A stretch of DNA of 6,117 bases from an uncultured Gammaproteobacteria bacterium (GCA_903866355.1 CAIPNE010000319.1:1-6117); one strand, 5' to 3'; shown: positions 1 to 5,682, counted from the stretch's first letter. Program-made: numbers and translations. Notes: generated from the letters alone by a model not told the origin.

Positions 1-226
1 CGGTCGGAATGCGCCCCGCAGAGGTGTGGGGCGCGCGGATGAGGCCCAGATCTTCGAGATCGGCCATGACGTTGCGAATCGTGGCGGAGCTAAGCTCCAA
101 TTTGGCGTCGCGGGCAAGCGTGCGCGACCCTACCGGGTGCCCATCGGCGATATACCGCTCCACCAGCAACTTGAACAGATGCTGGGCGCGGTCGTTGAGA
201 TCCAAGACGTGAGGGCGGTCACCCAT
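1..226 (-). CDS. hrcA: Heat-inducible transcription repressor HrcA, N-terminal part (truncated by window edge)
   Basis: HrcA is the repressor that binds CIRCE operators at chaperone genes and releases them on heat shock. Only the first 75 codons are visible; the gene runs off the left edge. The visible part is the winged-helix DNA-binding domain. Residues 11-31 (NDRAQHLFKLL then VERYIADG) match the first helices, SSATIRNVMADLEDLGL (46-62) is the recognition helix region, and HTSAGRIPT (67-75) is the family's highly conserved wing motif. I chose the ATG at 226 because the protein then begins about as close to this domain as in relatives. An in-frame ATG at 268, with a possible AAGG ribosome site at 280-283, would add 14 residues and cannot be excluded. 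It is divergent from nadK. No CIRCE element (TTAGCACTC-N9-GAGTGCTAA) is visible upstream, so autoregulation through CIRCE is not supported here. The family call is secure. Confidence 0.95.
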   Translation of the reverse strand, partial: MGDRPHVLDLNDRAQHLFKLLVERYIADGHPVGSRTLARDAKLELSSATIRNVMADLEDLGLIRAPHTSAGRIPT

Positions 227-304
227 TGAGGTATTACCCGAGGCCGGAGAGTGAGTGGCACCTAGCATCAGTCATATCGCCTTGCAAAACCACTGTTTCG
301 CGGT

Positions 305-334
305 GGTCCCAGAGTTGGCACAATCAGGGGGACC
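305..334. repeat. Inverted repeat GGTCCC-N18-GGGACC between hrcA and nadK
   Basis: The 6-base arms at 305-310 and 329-334 are exact reverse complements separated by 18 bases. The site lies in the 145-base divergent region between hrcA (start 226) and nadK (start 372). It could be an operator half-site pair or coincidence. The spacing is long for a dimeric repressor. I found no convincing sigma-70 or sigma-32 promoter for either gene in this region. Confidence 0.3.
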
Positions 335-356
335 GGGCGCACCTCGCTCTTAGCAC

Positions 357-363
357 AAGAGAA
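357..363 (+). promoter_or_regulatory. Ribosome binding site supporting the GTG start of nadK
   Basis: AAGAGAA lies 8 bases before GTG at 372. An in-frame TAA at 366-368, two codons upstream, rules out any earlier start in this frame, so GTG at 372 is the first possible start codon, and it begins at the expected N-terminus of the family. Confidence 0.6.
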
Positions 364-371
364 CTTAAAGC

Positions 372-1244
372 GTGTTCAGACGTATTGGAATCGTGACCAA
401 GCAAGCCGATGTGGCTCTGCGCAGTGCGCTGGACACTGTATTGGAGGTGCTGGCACGCCATGGCGCCGAAGTGTTGGTTGACCATTTGGCCGTGGCAGTC
501 CCCCCATCCGCGAGCCCCCACTTGGCCCGCGAGGAGGAACTCGTGGCCAATCGCGACCTCGTGATCGCCATTGGCGGCGATGGCACGCTGTTGCGCGCGG
601 CCAAGCTCGCCTTCCCACACCGGGTGCCGGTGTTGGGGGTTAACTTAGGTCGGCTCGGTTTTTTGGCGGATCTCTCGCCGCTACAGGTCACTCAAGGGCT
701 AGACGCCATTCTTGCGGGACGCTACTGCGCTGAAGAACGCTGCGTTTTACTGTGCGAAATCCTGCGTGATGGCGCGACCCTCGCGACCCAAATTGCCGTG
801 AATGACGTGGTCATCCAGCGTTGGAGCACGGCCCGCCTCATCACCCTCAATACCTATGTGGACGGACGCTTTGTGCACACCCAGCGTTCCGACGGCATGA
901 TTATTTCGACCCCAACCGGCTCAACCGCCTATGCGTTATCGGGTGGTGGACCGATCTTGGATCCCACGCTGCCGGCGATGGTGCTGGTCCCTATTTGCCC
1001 GCACACGCTGACTAATCGCCCCCTGGTGATCAGCAATAACTCCCGGATTGAAATTGACTTCGCCAGCGATAACGCCGAGGACTCCCGCGTGACGGCGGAT
1101 GGCAATCCCATGCCGATCCTGAAGGCCGGCGACCGCATTCGAATCACCCGCCACGCCGACGCTGTGCGGCTTATTCACCCCTCTGGTCACGACCACTTCG
1201 CCACGCTGCGCGCCAAATTGCAGTGGGGCTGTAGCCCATGCTGA
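372..1244 (+). CDS. nadK: NAD kinase
   Basis: NAD kinase phosphorylates NAD to NADP with ATP (or polyphosphate in some species) in the cytoplasm, and is the only route to NADP. The 290-residue length matches the family (292 in E. coli). The Rossmann-like N-terminal domain opens with RRIGIV. The nucleotide-binding and catalytic motif GGDGTLL starts at residue 68, with the catalytic Asp at 70. GVNLGRLGFLAD (89-100) follows. The second conserved motif reads VNDVV (143-147), the ND variant also seen in Pseudomonas instead of NE. SDGMIISTPTGSTAYALSGG (173-192) is the C-terminal beta-domain signature, and PHTLTNRPLVI (210-220) and KLQWG near the end are typical. Translation starts at GTG. The stop codon overlaps the recN start (ATGCTGA), indicating translational coupling in one operon. 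Nothing suggests loss of function. Confidence 0.98.
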   Translation: MFRRIGIVTKQADVALRSALDTVLEVLARHGAEVLVDHLAVAVPPSASPHLAREEELVANRDLVIAIGGDGTLLRAAKLAFPHRVPVLGVNLGRLGFLADLSPLQVTQGLDAILAGRYCAEERCVLLCEILRDGATLATQIAVNDVVIQRWSTARLITLNTYVDGRFVHTQRSDGMIISTPTGSTAYALSGGGPILDPTLPAMVLVPICPHTLTNRPLVISNNSRIEIDFASDNAEDSRVTADGNPMPILKAGDRIRITRHADAVRLIHPSGHDHFATLRAKLQWGCSPC

Positions 1245-2893
1245 AAGCCCTCACCATCCGTGACCTCGCCATCGTGCGGGAGTTAGATGTGGAGTTTGCG
1301 GCAGGCTTAACCGTTATCACCGGGGAGACCGGTGCAGGAAAATCTATTTTGGTGGATGCACTGGGCCTCACGCTGGGTGATCGCGCCGATTCCGGCAGCG
1401 TGCGCAGCGGCGCAGAGCGCGCCACCGTCACCGCCTTATTTGATCTATCCAGTCGTGCAGATCTGCGGGCCGTGCTGGCACTGCACGACATCAGCGTGCA
1501 AGACGACTGCATTCTGCGGCGGGTGGTTGGTGCAGACGGACGCTCGCGGGCGTTCTGCAACGAAACACCCGTGTCGGTGCAATTTCTCAAGGAGTTCGGC
1601 AGCGCGTTGGTCGGCATCCACGGGCAGCATGCCCATTATTCGTTGCTAGAACGGCCGGCCCAACGCCGTTTGCTCGACGAATTTGGCGGTTGCGGTGCAC
1701 TGGTTGCAGCGGTCGCCAGCGCCCAACGCGCGTGCGTGGTGATAACCGAAGAACTCGCCGCATTACGCGGTGAGCATGCCAACGCTGCCAGCCGCTTGGA
1801 CTTTCTGCGTTTTCAAATCGATGAACTGGCCAGCTTGCCGCTAGAACCCGACGCGCTGGCGGCGCTCGAAGCCGAACACCGCAAGGCGGCGAATATCGAG
1901 CGACTACGGGCGGGCTGCACCGACATCTCCCAGCGCTTGTTTGGCGACACGCGCGGTGCGCAACGCGGGCTCACCCTCGCGCTGCACGGCGCCCAAGAGC
2001 TGGCTCACATCGATAGCCAATTAAAACCCTTGGTGGAGTTGCTGGAACAGGCGGTGATTAATTTGGACGAGGCGGAGCGGGAACTGTCTCACTACAGCGG
2101 GCGTCTGGGTGCGGCGGGGGCGGATTTGGCGAGCCTAGATAGGGCAATGGCCGACCTGCACGCGGCGGCGCGCAAACACCGTTGCGAGCCAGCCGCGCTA
2201 GGGCCTTTTCGCCAACAGCTCCAACGCGAGCTCGAAACCCTGATCAACCACGAGCAAATTGAGACCGACACGGCGGCACGGCTGACGCTCGCAGAACAGG
2301 AATTTCAGGGGCTGGCAGACCAGCTGAGCGCCGCACGCACCGCCGCAGGTCACACCCTAGACTCCGCAGTTTGCGCCCACTTGCACGAACTCGCATTGCC
2401 CCATGCGCGCTTTCAGACAGCAGTAAGCCGCAGCGCTCAGCCTACCGAGTACGGGATGGATGAAGTTGAGTTGTTGATCGCCACCAACCCTGACCAACCA
2501 CTGCGGCCCTTACGCAAAGTAGCCTCTGGCGGGGAGCTCGCGCGGATTAGTTTGGCCATTCAGGTGGCAACCGCAGGTGTCTCGGGCGTGCCCATGCTGG
2601 TGTATGACGAAGTCGATAGCGGCGTGAGTGGCCGCGTGGCTGCCGTGCTGGCGCGTTTGCTGCGGACTATCGCGACTGGCCGGCAAATTTTGTGCATTAC
2701 CCACATGCCACAAGTGGCCGCGGCTGGGGACCGTCATTTGCTGATTGGAAAATCGGTAGCGCTCGGCATCACGCACACCGCGGTGAGCTATTTGTCGACC
2801 GACGATCGGGTACGTGAATTGGCGCGGATGTTGGGCAGCGAACCCGTCACGGCAAAAACACTCGCCCATGCTCGCGAGCTGTTGGCCGGTTAA
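1238..2893 (+). CDS. recN: DNA repair protein RecN (SMC-like ATPase)
   Basis: RecN is a cytoplasmic SMC-family ATPase that acts in RecA-dependent repair of double-strand breaks, helping to tether or align DNA. The 551 residues compare with 553 in E. coli. Walker A is GETGAGKS (29-36). The GIHGQHAHYSLL region (126-137) is family-typical. The middle, roughly 155-390, is rich in Ala, Leu, Glu and Gln with the composition of the antiparallel coiled coil. The ABC signature SGGELARISLA is at 430-440, Walker B with the catalytic Glu is MLVYDEVD (453-460), the D-loop SGVSG follows, and the switch His is in CITHMPQVAA (486-495). The ATG overlaps nadK by 7 bases. There is no strong ribosome site, so coupling to nadK is likely. 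No LexA-type box (CTGT-N8-ACAG) is visible before recN or before nadK, unlike SOS-controlled recN of E. coli. It ends 9 bases from the stop codon of the convergent fur gene. Confidence 0.98.
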   Translation: MLKALTIRDLAIVRELDVEFAAGLTVITGETGAGKSILVDALGLTLGDRADSGSVRSGAERATVTALFDLSSRADLRAVLALHDISVQDDCILRRVVGADGRSRAFCNETPVSVQFLKEFGSALVGIHGQHAHYSLLERPAQRRLLDEFGGCGALVAAVASAQRACVVITEELAALRGEHANAASRLDFLRFQIDELASLPLEPDALAALEAEHRKAANIERLRAGCTDISQRLFGDTRGAQRGLTLALHGAQELAHIDSQLKPLVELLEQAVINLDEAERELSHYSGRLGAAGADLASLDRAMADLHAAARKHRCEPAALGPFRQQLQRELETLINHEQIETDTAARLTLAEQEFQGLADQLSAARTAAGHTLDSAVCAHLHELALPHARFQTAVSRSAQPTEYGMDEVELLIATNPDQPLRPLRKVASGGELARISLAIQVATAGVSGVPMLVYDEVDSGVSGRVAAVLARLLRTIATGRQILCITHMPQVAAAGDRHLLIGKSVALGITHTAVSYLSTDDRVRELARMLGSEPVTAKTLAHARELLAG

Positions 2894-2902
2894 ATCTCGA
2901 CC

Positions 2903-3313
2903 CTACTCGGCAGTCTTTTTCTTCTTCACATAGAGCACCAAGCTGTGGTCACACAACTCATAACCGTGCGCGGACACGATTTCGCGCTGTCGACGCTCAA
3001 TTTCTTCATCGAAGAACTCCACCACTTCACCGGTGTCTAGACATACCATGTGGTCGTGATGCGGCCCGCGGGCCATTTCAAACACCGAATGGGAGCCATC
3101 GAAATTGTGACGTTCGACGATGCCGGCAGACTCAAATTGCGTGAGCACCCGGTAAACCGTGGCTAGCCCAACGTCTTCGCCTGTCCCCAACAAAGCCCGA
3201 TACACGTCTTCGGCGCTGAGATGGCGATCGTCGTTACGCTCGAGCATTTCGAGGATGCGCAGCCTAGGCAGCGTTGCCTTGAGTCCTGCTTTTTTTAGTT
3301 CAAAAGTATCCAC
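2903..3313 (-). CDS. fur: Ferric uptake regulator Fur
   Basis: Fur is a cytoplasmic dimeric repressor that binds Fur boxes with Fe2+ and turns off iron-acquisition genes. The 136 residues fit the family. The N-terminal winged helix includes GLKATLPRLRILEML (10-24) and the recognition region DVGLATVYRVLTQF (47-60). The metal ligands are visible: His31 in RHLSAEDVY, Glu79, the HHDH cluster at 85-88 and His123 in CDHSLVLY. The E. coli CxxC structural-zinc site is incomplete: Cys91 is kept but the second Cys is Thr94 (CLDTGEV), as in Pseudomonas Fur. The C-terminal Cys pair is absent and the protein ends in a KKKK tail. The start is GTG at 3313, supported by AGGAG 9 bases upstream. No Fur box (GATAATGATAATCATTATC-like) is visible upstream, so autoregulation is not evident. 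It is divergent from bamE, a conserved arrangement. Confidence 0.97.
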   Translation of the reverse strand: MDTFELKKAGLKATLPRLRILEMLERNDDRHLSAEDVYRALLGTGEDVGLATVYRVLTQFESAGIVERHNFDGSHSVFEMARGPHHDHMVCLDTGEVVEFFDEEIERRQREIVSAHGYELCDHSLVLYVKKKKTAE

Positions 3314-3322
3314 CGATAGATT

Positions 3323-3327
3323 CTCCT
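3323..3327 (-). promoter_or_regulatory. Ribosome binding site of fur, fixes its GTG start
   Basis: Read on the minus strand, AGGAG stands 9 bases before the GTG at 3313-3311. It is the strongest Shine-Dalgarno sequence seen in front of any annotated gene in the window, and it supports this start, which also gives the usual N-terminus of the family. Confidence 0.75.
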
Positions 3328-3368
3328 CGCTGCCGGTCCGGTTGACTGGCCTCAGTGCCCGCTTAGGC

Positions 3369-3374
3369 TATACT
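3369..3374 (+). promoter_or_regulatory. Candidate -10 box (TATACT) of the bamE promoter
   Basis: TATACT matches five of six consensus -10 positions. A start of transcription would fall near 3380-3382, giving a leader of about 130 bases before bamE. The best -35 match, TTGACT at 3342-3347, is 21 bases upstream, longer than the usual 16-18, so the promoter may be weak at -35, activated, or use another element. The same GCTATACT octamer occurs at the smpB promoter in this window. On the opposite strand the same bases read TATAGC, but no -35 for fur fits. Confidence 0.45.
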
Positions 3375-3380
3375 TCGGCG

Positions 3381-3405
3381 CCTTGCATCCAGCGTGGCTG
3401 GAAGG
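3381..3405 (+). promoter_or_regulatory. Hairpin at the predicted 5' end of the bamE leader
   Basis: TCCAGC (3388-3393) and GCTGGA (3397-3402) form a perfect 6-base stem around a GTG loop. Below a 4-base bulge, CCT (3381-3383) pairs with AGG (3403-3405). If transcription starts about 7 bases after the TATACT box, the hairpin begins at +1. Its 3' side is the GGAAGG that would serve as ribosome site for the small ORF at 3414. Such a structure could stabilise the 5' end or hide the ribosome site; both roles are inference. Confidence 0.4.
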
Positions 3406-3413
3406 CTCATTGA

Positions 3414-3461
3414 ATGCGACCGCAGCGCGAGCGGCAGACAGCCCGAATGGTAGCACTGTGA
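3414..3461 (+). CDS. Possible 15-codon leader ORF upstream of bamE
   Basis: An ATG preceded by GGAAGG (3400-3405) at 8-base spacing opens a 15-codon frame ending in TGA. The peptide would be MRPQRERQTARMVAL, Arg-rich and with no recognisable motif. The ribosome site is better than that of bamE itself, whose upstream sequence is only AAAGAAAT. It lies in the predicted transcribed leader, 51 bases before the bamE start. I do not recognise it in any family. It may be an untranslated coincidence, since a frame this short is common by chance; only the ribosome site and the location make it worth recording. Confidence 0.2.
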   Translation: MRPQRERQTARMVAL

Positions 3462-3512
3462 ACCGTCGTTTAAGCGTCCCCAAACTGCGCCACCTAAGAC
3501 AAAAGAAATCTC

Positions 3513-4253
3513 ATGACGACTAGGCATATCACCGTTCTCACCGTTCTCAGCGTCCTCCTAGCCGGGCTCACTGGATGCTCGTTGCCGCGTCCGGCCTTCT
3601 TAGGGACTTGGTCGTTGATCCACCGTATCGACGTCCAACAAGGCAATGTGATCACCCAAGACATGCTGGCCCAGCTGGAAGTTGGGATCGATAAGAAAAG
3701 AGTCAGCTTTATCATGGGCACCCCCGCTATCATCGACACCTTCCACGGCAACCGCTGGGACTACATTTATACTTTCCAGAAAGGCCGCCATCTGCCTAAA
3801 CGTCGGCACATCATTCTGTTCTTCGAAGACAACAAGCTGGTGAGCGTTAGCGGCGATGTACTGCCCGCAACTGGGCCGCTGGCGATCGATACCCGCCAAG
3901 ACCAATCCGTAGACGTGCCACTCATCAAGGCCAGCTTGGTCACCCGCATGGTCGAAAAAATGCCCTTCCAAGGGCCTCCACCGGGCACGCGGAAACCGCC
4001 CGCAGACGACGAAGACTCAAAACTGATGGTACCGCCGCCGTCGGCGATCATCAGCGAAGCTTCAGCCGAAGGCGATGGGCCTAAAGACCAACCGGCCACA
4101 GAGGCCACCCCAGCCGTAGCCGTGGCCCCGCCGGTGGTGGTGCCCGCCGCCCCGGTGCATAAAAAGAACTTTTTTAGACGCCTGCTCGATAACGAGGATG
4201 CAGACAGGGAGAAAGCAGACGAAGACGAAGACGGCGACCATCAACCAGACTGA
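3513..4253 (+). CDS. bamE: Outer-membrane protein assembly lipoprotein BamE (OmlA/SmpA), with a long C-terminal extension
   Basis: BamE is the small periplasmic lipoprotein of the BAM complex that inserts beta-barrel proteins into the outer membrane. A lipoprotein signal is clear: basic start, hydrophobic VLTVLSVLLAG, and lipobox LTGC with the lipidated Cys at 22. The BamE fold covers about residues 38-115: HRIDVQQGN (37-45), the FIMGTP turn (67-71 region), RWDYIYTF (81-88) and ILFFEDNKLVSVSGD. The protein is 246 residues against about 113 in E. coli and about 176 in Pseudomonas. The extra C-terminal part is Pro/Ala-rich (about 154-215), then a short basic-aromatic motif KKNFFRRLLDN (217-227), then a very acidic tail (DEDEDGD). 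This tail looks disordered. The spacer between Cys22 and the domain is also longer than usual. It is divergent from fur and converges on rnfH with a 9-base gap. The ribosome site before ATG is weak. Confidence 0.95.
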   Translation: MTTRHITVLTVLSVLLAGLTGCSLPRPAFLGTWSLIHRIDVQQGNVITQDMLAQLEVGIDKKRVSFIMGTPAIIDTFHGNRWDYIYTFQKGRHLPKRRHIILFFEDNKLVSVSGDVLPATGPLAIDTRQDQSVDVPLIKASLVTRMVEKMPFQGPPPGTRKPPADDEDSKLMVPPPSAIISEASAEGDGPKDQPATEATPAVAVAPPVVVPAAPVHKKNFFRRLLDNEDADREKADEDEDGDHQPD

Positions 4254-4262
4254 GCCTAGGCG
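4254..4262. other. Nine-base convergent junction of bamE and rnfH with GCCTAGGC palindrome
   Basis: Only nine bases separate the two stop codons, and eight of them (4254-4261) are the self-complementary GCCTAGGC. There is no T-run on either side, so this is not an intrinsic terminator. Confidence 0.4.
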
Positions 4263-4535
4263 TTAGCCGCGGCTGCGGCGCCGACGCATTTCTTTGGGGT
4301 CGATGGTCAGTGGGCGGTAAACCTCAACCCGATCGCCGCTGGCGACTAGCGTTTCCAGTGCGACCAAGGTCGCGTAAATCCCCACGCGATTCACCGCCAA
4401 ATCAATCTCCGGATGCTGTTCCAACAGCCGCGCGCGCTCAATAACGCCGCGCACGCTCGTGCCGTAGGGCACGCTTAAGCGTTGGCAGCGCGCCCCGTAA
4501 GCAAGCTCAACCGCTAACAGTTCAACGGCGCCCAT
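4263..4535 (-). CDS. rnfH: RnfH family ubiquitin-like protein (RatB)
   Basis: This is a small beta-grasp (ubiquitin/ThiS-like) protein of the RnfH family, found beside ratA across gamma- and betaproteobacteria. It was named from Rnf electron-transport clusters and also called RatB as the partner gene of ratA; its molecular role is not settled. The 90 residues compare with 96 in E. coli. Conserved segments are VELAYGA (9-15), EIDLAVNRVGIY (43-54), GDRVEVYRPL (67-76) and the basic end DPKEMRRRRSRG (79-90). No C-terminal di-Gly ending of true ubiquitin-like modifiers is present. The ATG lies inside the last codons of ratA, with 14 bases of overlap, and has no ribosome site of its own, so translation is probably coupled to ratA. 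It converges on bamE. Confidence 0.95.
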   Translation of the reverse strand: MGAVELLAVELAYGARCQRLSVPYGTSVRGVIERARLLEQHPEIDLAVNRVGIYATLVALETLVASGDRVEVYRPLTIDPKEMRRRRSRG

Positions 4536-4956
4536 AGACCGCCACTGCGCGTTGTCGGAAAGACGCTACCAACGAGCCGGTCATCACTTTAAACAAGGGT
4601 GAAAGTGCCACTCCCACCAAGCGACTTTCGAATTCAAAATCTAGATTCAGCGTCACCCGGGTGCCCAGCGCGTTCTGGGCAAACTCCCAAGTTCCCACTA
4701 ACCGCCGGAACGGCCCGTCCACCAGACGTACGTCGATGCGGTGGGGAGGTTGCCCTAGATTGTCGGTCGTAAAGGTGTAATGCAGCACGCCTTTACGCAC
4801 AGCTAAGCCTGCGCGTTGACAGTCCGCGTCCCGGCTCACCACCCAGGCCCGTTCACACCAGGGCAAAAATTGTGGGTAAGACTCAAAATCTGCTACCAGA
4901 GCGTACATTTCGGCCGCGGTATAGGGCACCAGTTCAGACTGTTTAATATGGGGCAT
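4522..4956 (-). CDS. ratA: RatA, START/SRPBCC-domain ribosome association protein
   Basis: RatA is a single-domain START-like (polyketide cyclase/Coq10 type) protein. In E. coli it was reported to bind the 50S subunit and block 70S assembly; its eukaryotic homologue Coq10 binds ubiquinone. Which role holds here is unknown. The 144 residues equal the family length. Conserved parts are the start MPHIKQSELVPYTAAEMYALV, YPQFLPWC (27-34), GPFRRLVGTWEF (81-92), LDFEFESRLVG (105-115) and the C-terminal helix SLVASFRQRA (128-137). I placed the start at ATG 4956, where family similarity begins. The frame stays open to an ATG at 5124, but those 56 residues have no family resemblance and cross promoter-like sequence. 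No good ribosome site precedes 4956. It overlaps rnfH by 14 bases and diverges from smpB. Confidence 0.95.
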   Translation of the reverse strand: MPHIKQSELVPYTAAEMYALVADFESYPQFLPWCERAWVVSRDADCQRAGLAVRKGVLHYTFTTDNLGQPPHRIDVRLVDGPFRRLVGTWEFAQNALGTRVTLNLDFEFESRLVGVALSPLFKVMTGSLVASFRQRAVAVYGRR

Positions 4957-4991
4957 GCGGGGTGATGTCTTTCGTCTCAGAGGTGCTAAAA

Positions 4992-5015
4992 AATGCACTG
5001 CATTGCACCAATGCA
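4992..5015. repeat. Overlapping palindromes at the ratA transcription start region
   Basis: Two perfect palindromes share bases: AATGCA-C-TGCATT (4992-5004) and TGCATTG-CAC-CAATGCA (4999-5015). They sit between a candidate ratA -10 box and the ratA start codon, where a repressor could act; alternatively the second folds as a 7-base RNA hairpin in the ratA leader, followed after five bases by a T-run (minus strand). Which role, if any, is inference. Confidence 0.5.
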
Positions 5016-5020
5016 TGATA
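5015..5020 (-). promoter_or_regulatory. Candidate -10 box (TATCAT) of ratA-rnfH
   Basis: On the minus strand these bases read TATCAT, five of six consensus. Transcription would begin near 5008, leaving a leader of about 50 bases. At 17-base spacing the -35 would be TTCCGG (5043-5038), a poor match. The neighbouring palindromes overlap the predicted start. Confidence 0.35.
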
Positions 5021-5089
5021 GCGCGCGCACCCGGATGCCGGAACAGCAGCGAGCGCGGCGTGTTTGGCTGGCCCGGGGTTGCGTTAAGG

Positions 5090-5106
5090 CATTCTTTAAA
5101 AGAATG
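5090..5106. repeat. Perfect 17-base palindrome CATTCTTT-A-AAAGAATG between ratA and smpB
   Basis: Two exact 8-base arms flank a single central A, in an AT-rich island inside GC-rich DNA. The centre is about 48 bases upstream of the predicted smpB transcription start and about 90 upstream of the predicted ratA start. That position suits a regulator binding site or an upstream promoter element for smpB. I do not recognise the sequence as the site of a known regulator. Confidence 0.5.
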
Positions 5107-5130
5107 AGCCGGACCGCGCCGCATCGCCGT

Positions 5131-5139
5131 TGCTATACT
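5131..5139 (+). promoter_or_regulatory. Extended -10 promoter (TGC-TATACT) of smpB
   Basis: TGCTATACT is an extended -10 element (TGn plus a five-of-six -10 match). At 18-base spacing the -35 is CGGACC (5110-5115), three of six matches, which an extended -10 can tolerate. Transcription would start near 5146, about 19 bases before the smpB ATG. Confidence 0.6.
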
Positions 5140-5164
5140 CCAGCCCTATTCAGCGTATTAAGCC

Positions 5165-5644
5165 ATGGCCACCCCCAGAAAAGACGCCCATAAATCAGAC
5201 GCCCTGATCACCGAAAATCGGAAGGCCTACCACGATTATTTCATCGAGGAGCGGCTAGAAGCCGGCTTGGTGTTGGAAGGTTGGGAGGTCAAAAGCCTGC
5301 GTGCCGGCAAGGTGCAACTGCGTGACTGCTACGTGCTGCTGAAAGACGGCGAGGCTTTTTTGCTCGGCGCACTCATCAACCCACTGCACTCCGCCTCCAC
5401 CCACGTCCACCCCGAACCCCAGCGCACCCGCAAGCTCCTGTTGCACGCAGAGGAGATCACCCACCTGCTGGGGGCCGTTGAGCGCAAAGGCTATTCCGCC
5501 ATCGCGCTCTCCCTGTACTGGAAAAAGGGCCGCGCCAAATGCCAAATTGGCCTCGCCAAAGGCAAAAAGCAGCACGATAAACGCGATGTCGAAAAAGACC
5601 GTGATTGGCAGCGCGATAAGCAACGCCTGATGCGGCATCGCTAA
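5165..5644 (+). CDS. smpB: SsrA-binding protein SmpB
   Basis: SmpB binds the tRNA-like domain of tmRNA and brings it to ribosomes stalled on broken mRNA, starting trans-translation. The 159 residues match the family (160 in E. coli). The OB-fold core includes HDYFIEERLEAGL (23-35), GWEVKSLRAGK (39-49), YVLLKDGEAFL (56-66) and RTRKLLL (87-93). ALSLYWKKGRAK (114-125) and GLAKGKKQHDKR (129-140) lead into the basic C-terminal tail, RDWQRDKQRLMRHR, which enters the empty mRNA channel as a helix. All expected motifs are intact. The ATG has little Shine-Dalgarno complementarity (GTATTAAGCC precedes it) and the predicted leader is very short. It diverges from ratA and lies 91 bases upstream of its RNA partner ssrA, the classical arrangement. 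Confidence 0.98.
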   Translation: MATPRKDAHKSDALITENRKAYHDYFIEERLEAGLVLEGWEVKSLRAGKVQLRDCYVLLKDGEAFLLGALINPLHSASTHVHPEPQRTRKLLLHAEEITHLLGAVERKGYSAIALSLYWKKGRAKCQIGLAKGKKQHDKRDVEKDRDWQRDKQRLMRHR

Positions 5645-5682
5645 GCAAGCCGCCAGCCACCACAAAATTTGCCCTCACCCCC

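Noticed and set aside
251..268. Possible CIRCE element near hrcA (GAGTGGCACCTAGCA)
   Set aside because: It lacks the 9-base inverted arms TTAGCACTC and GAGTGCTAA; only scattered matches remain.
372..620. Several open frames on the minus strand opposite nadK
   Set aside because: They are overlaps of a clearly coding gene with no recognisable protein features, as expected in GC-rich DNA.
1171..1617. 148-codon open frame on the minus strand opposite recN
   Set aside because: Its sequence is Ser/Arg/Thr-rich low-complexity translation opposite the conserved RecN ATPase region.
3314..3512. Fur box in the fur-bamE intergenic region
   Set aside because: No AT-rich GATAAT-type hexamer array is present in these 199 bases.
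4957..5124. In-frame 56-residue N-terminal extension of RatA starting at ATG 5124
   Set aside because: It has no family resemblance, RatA proteins normally begin at the MPHI start, and the stretch contains the palindromes and a -10 box.
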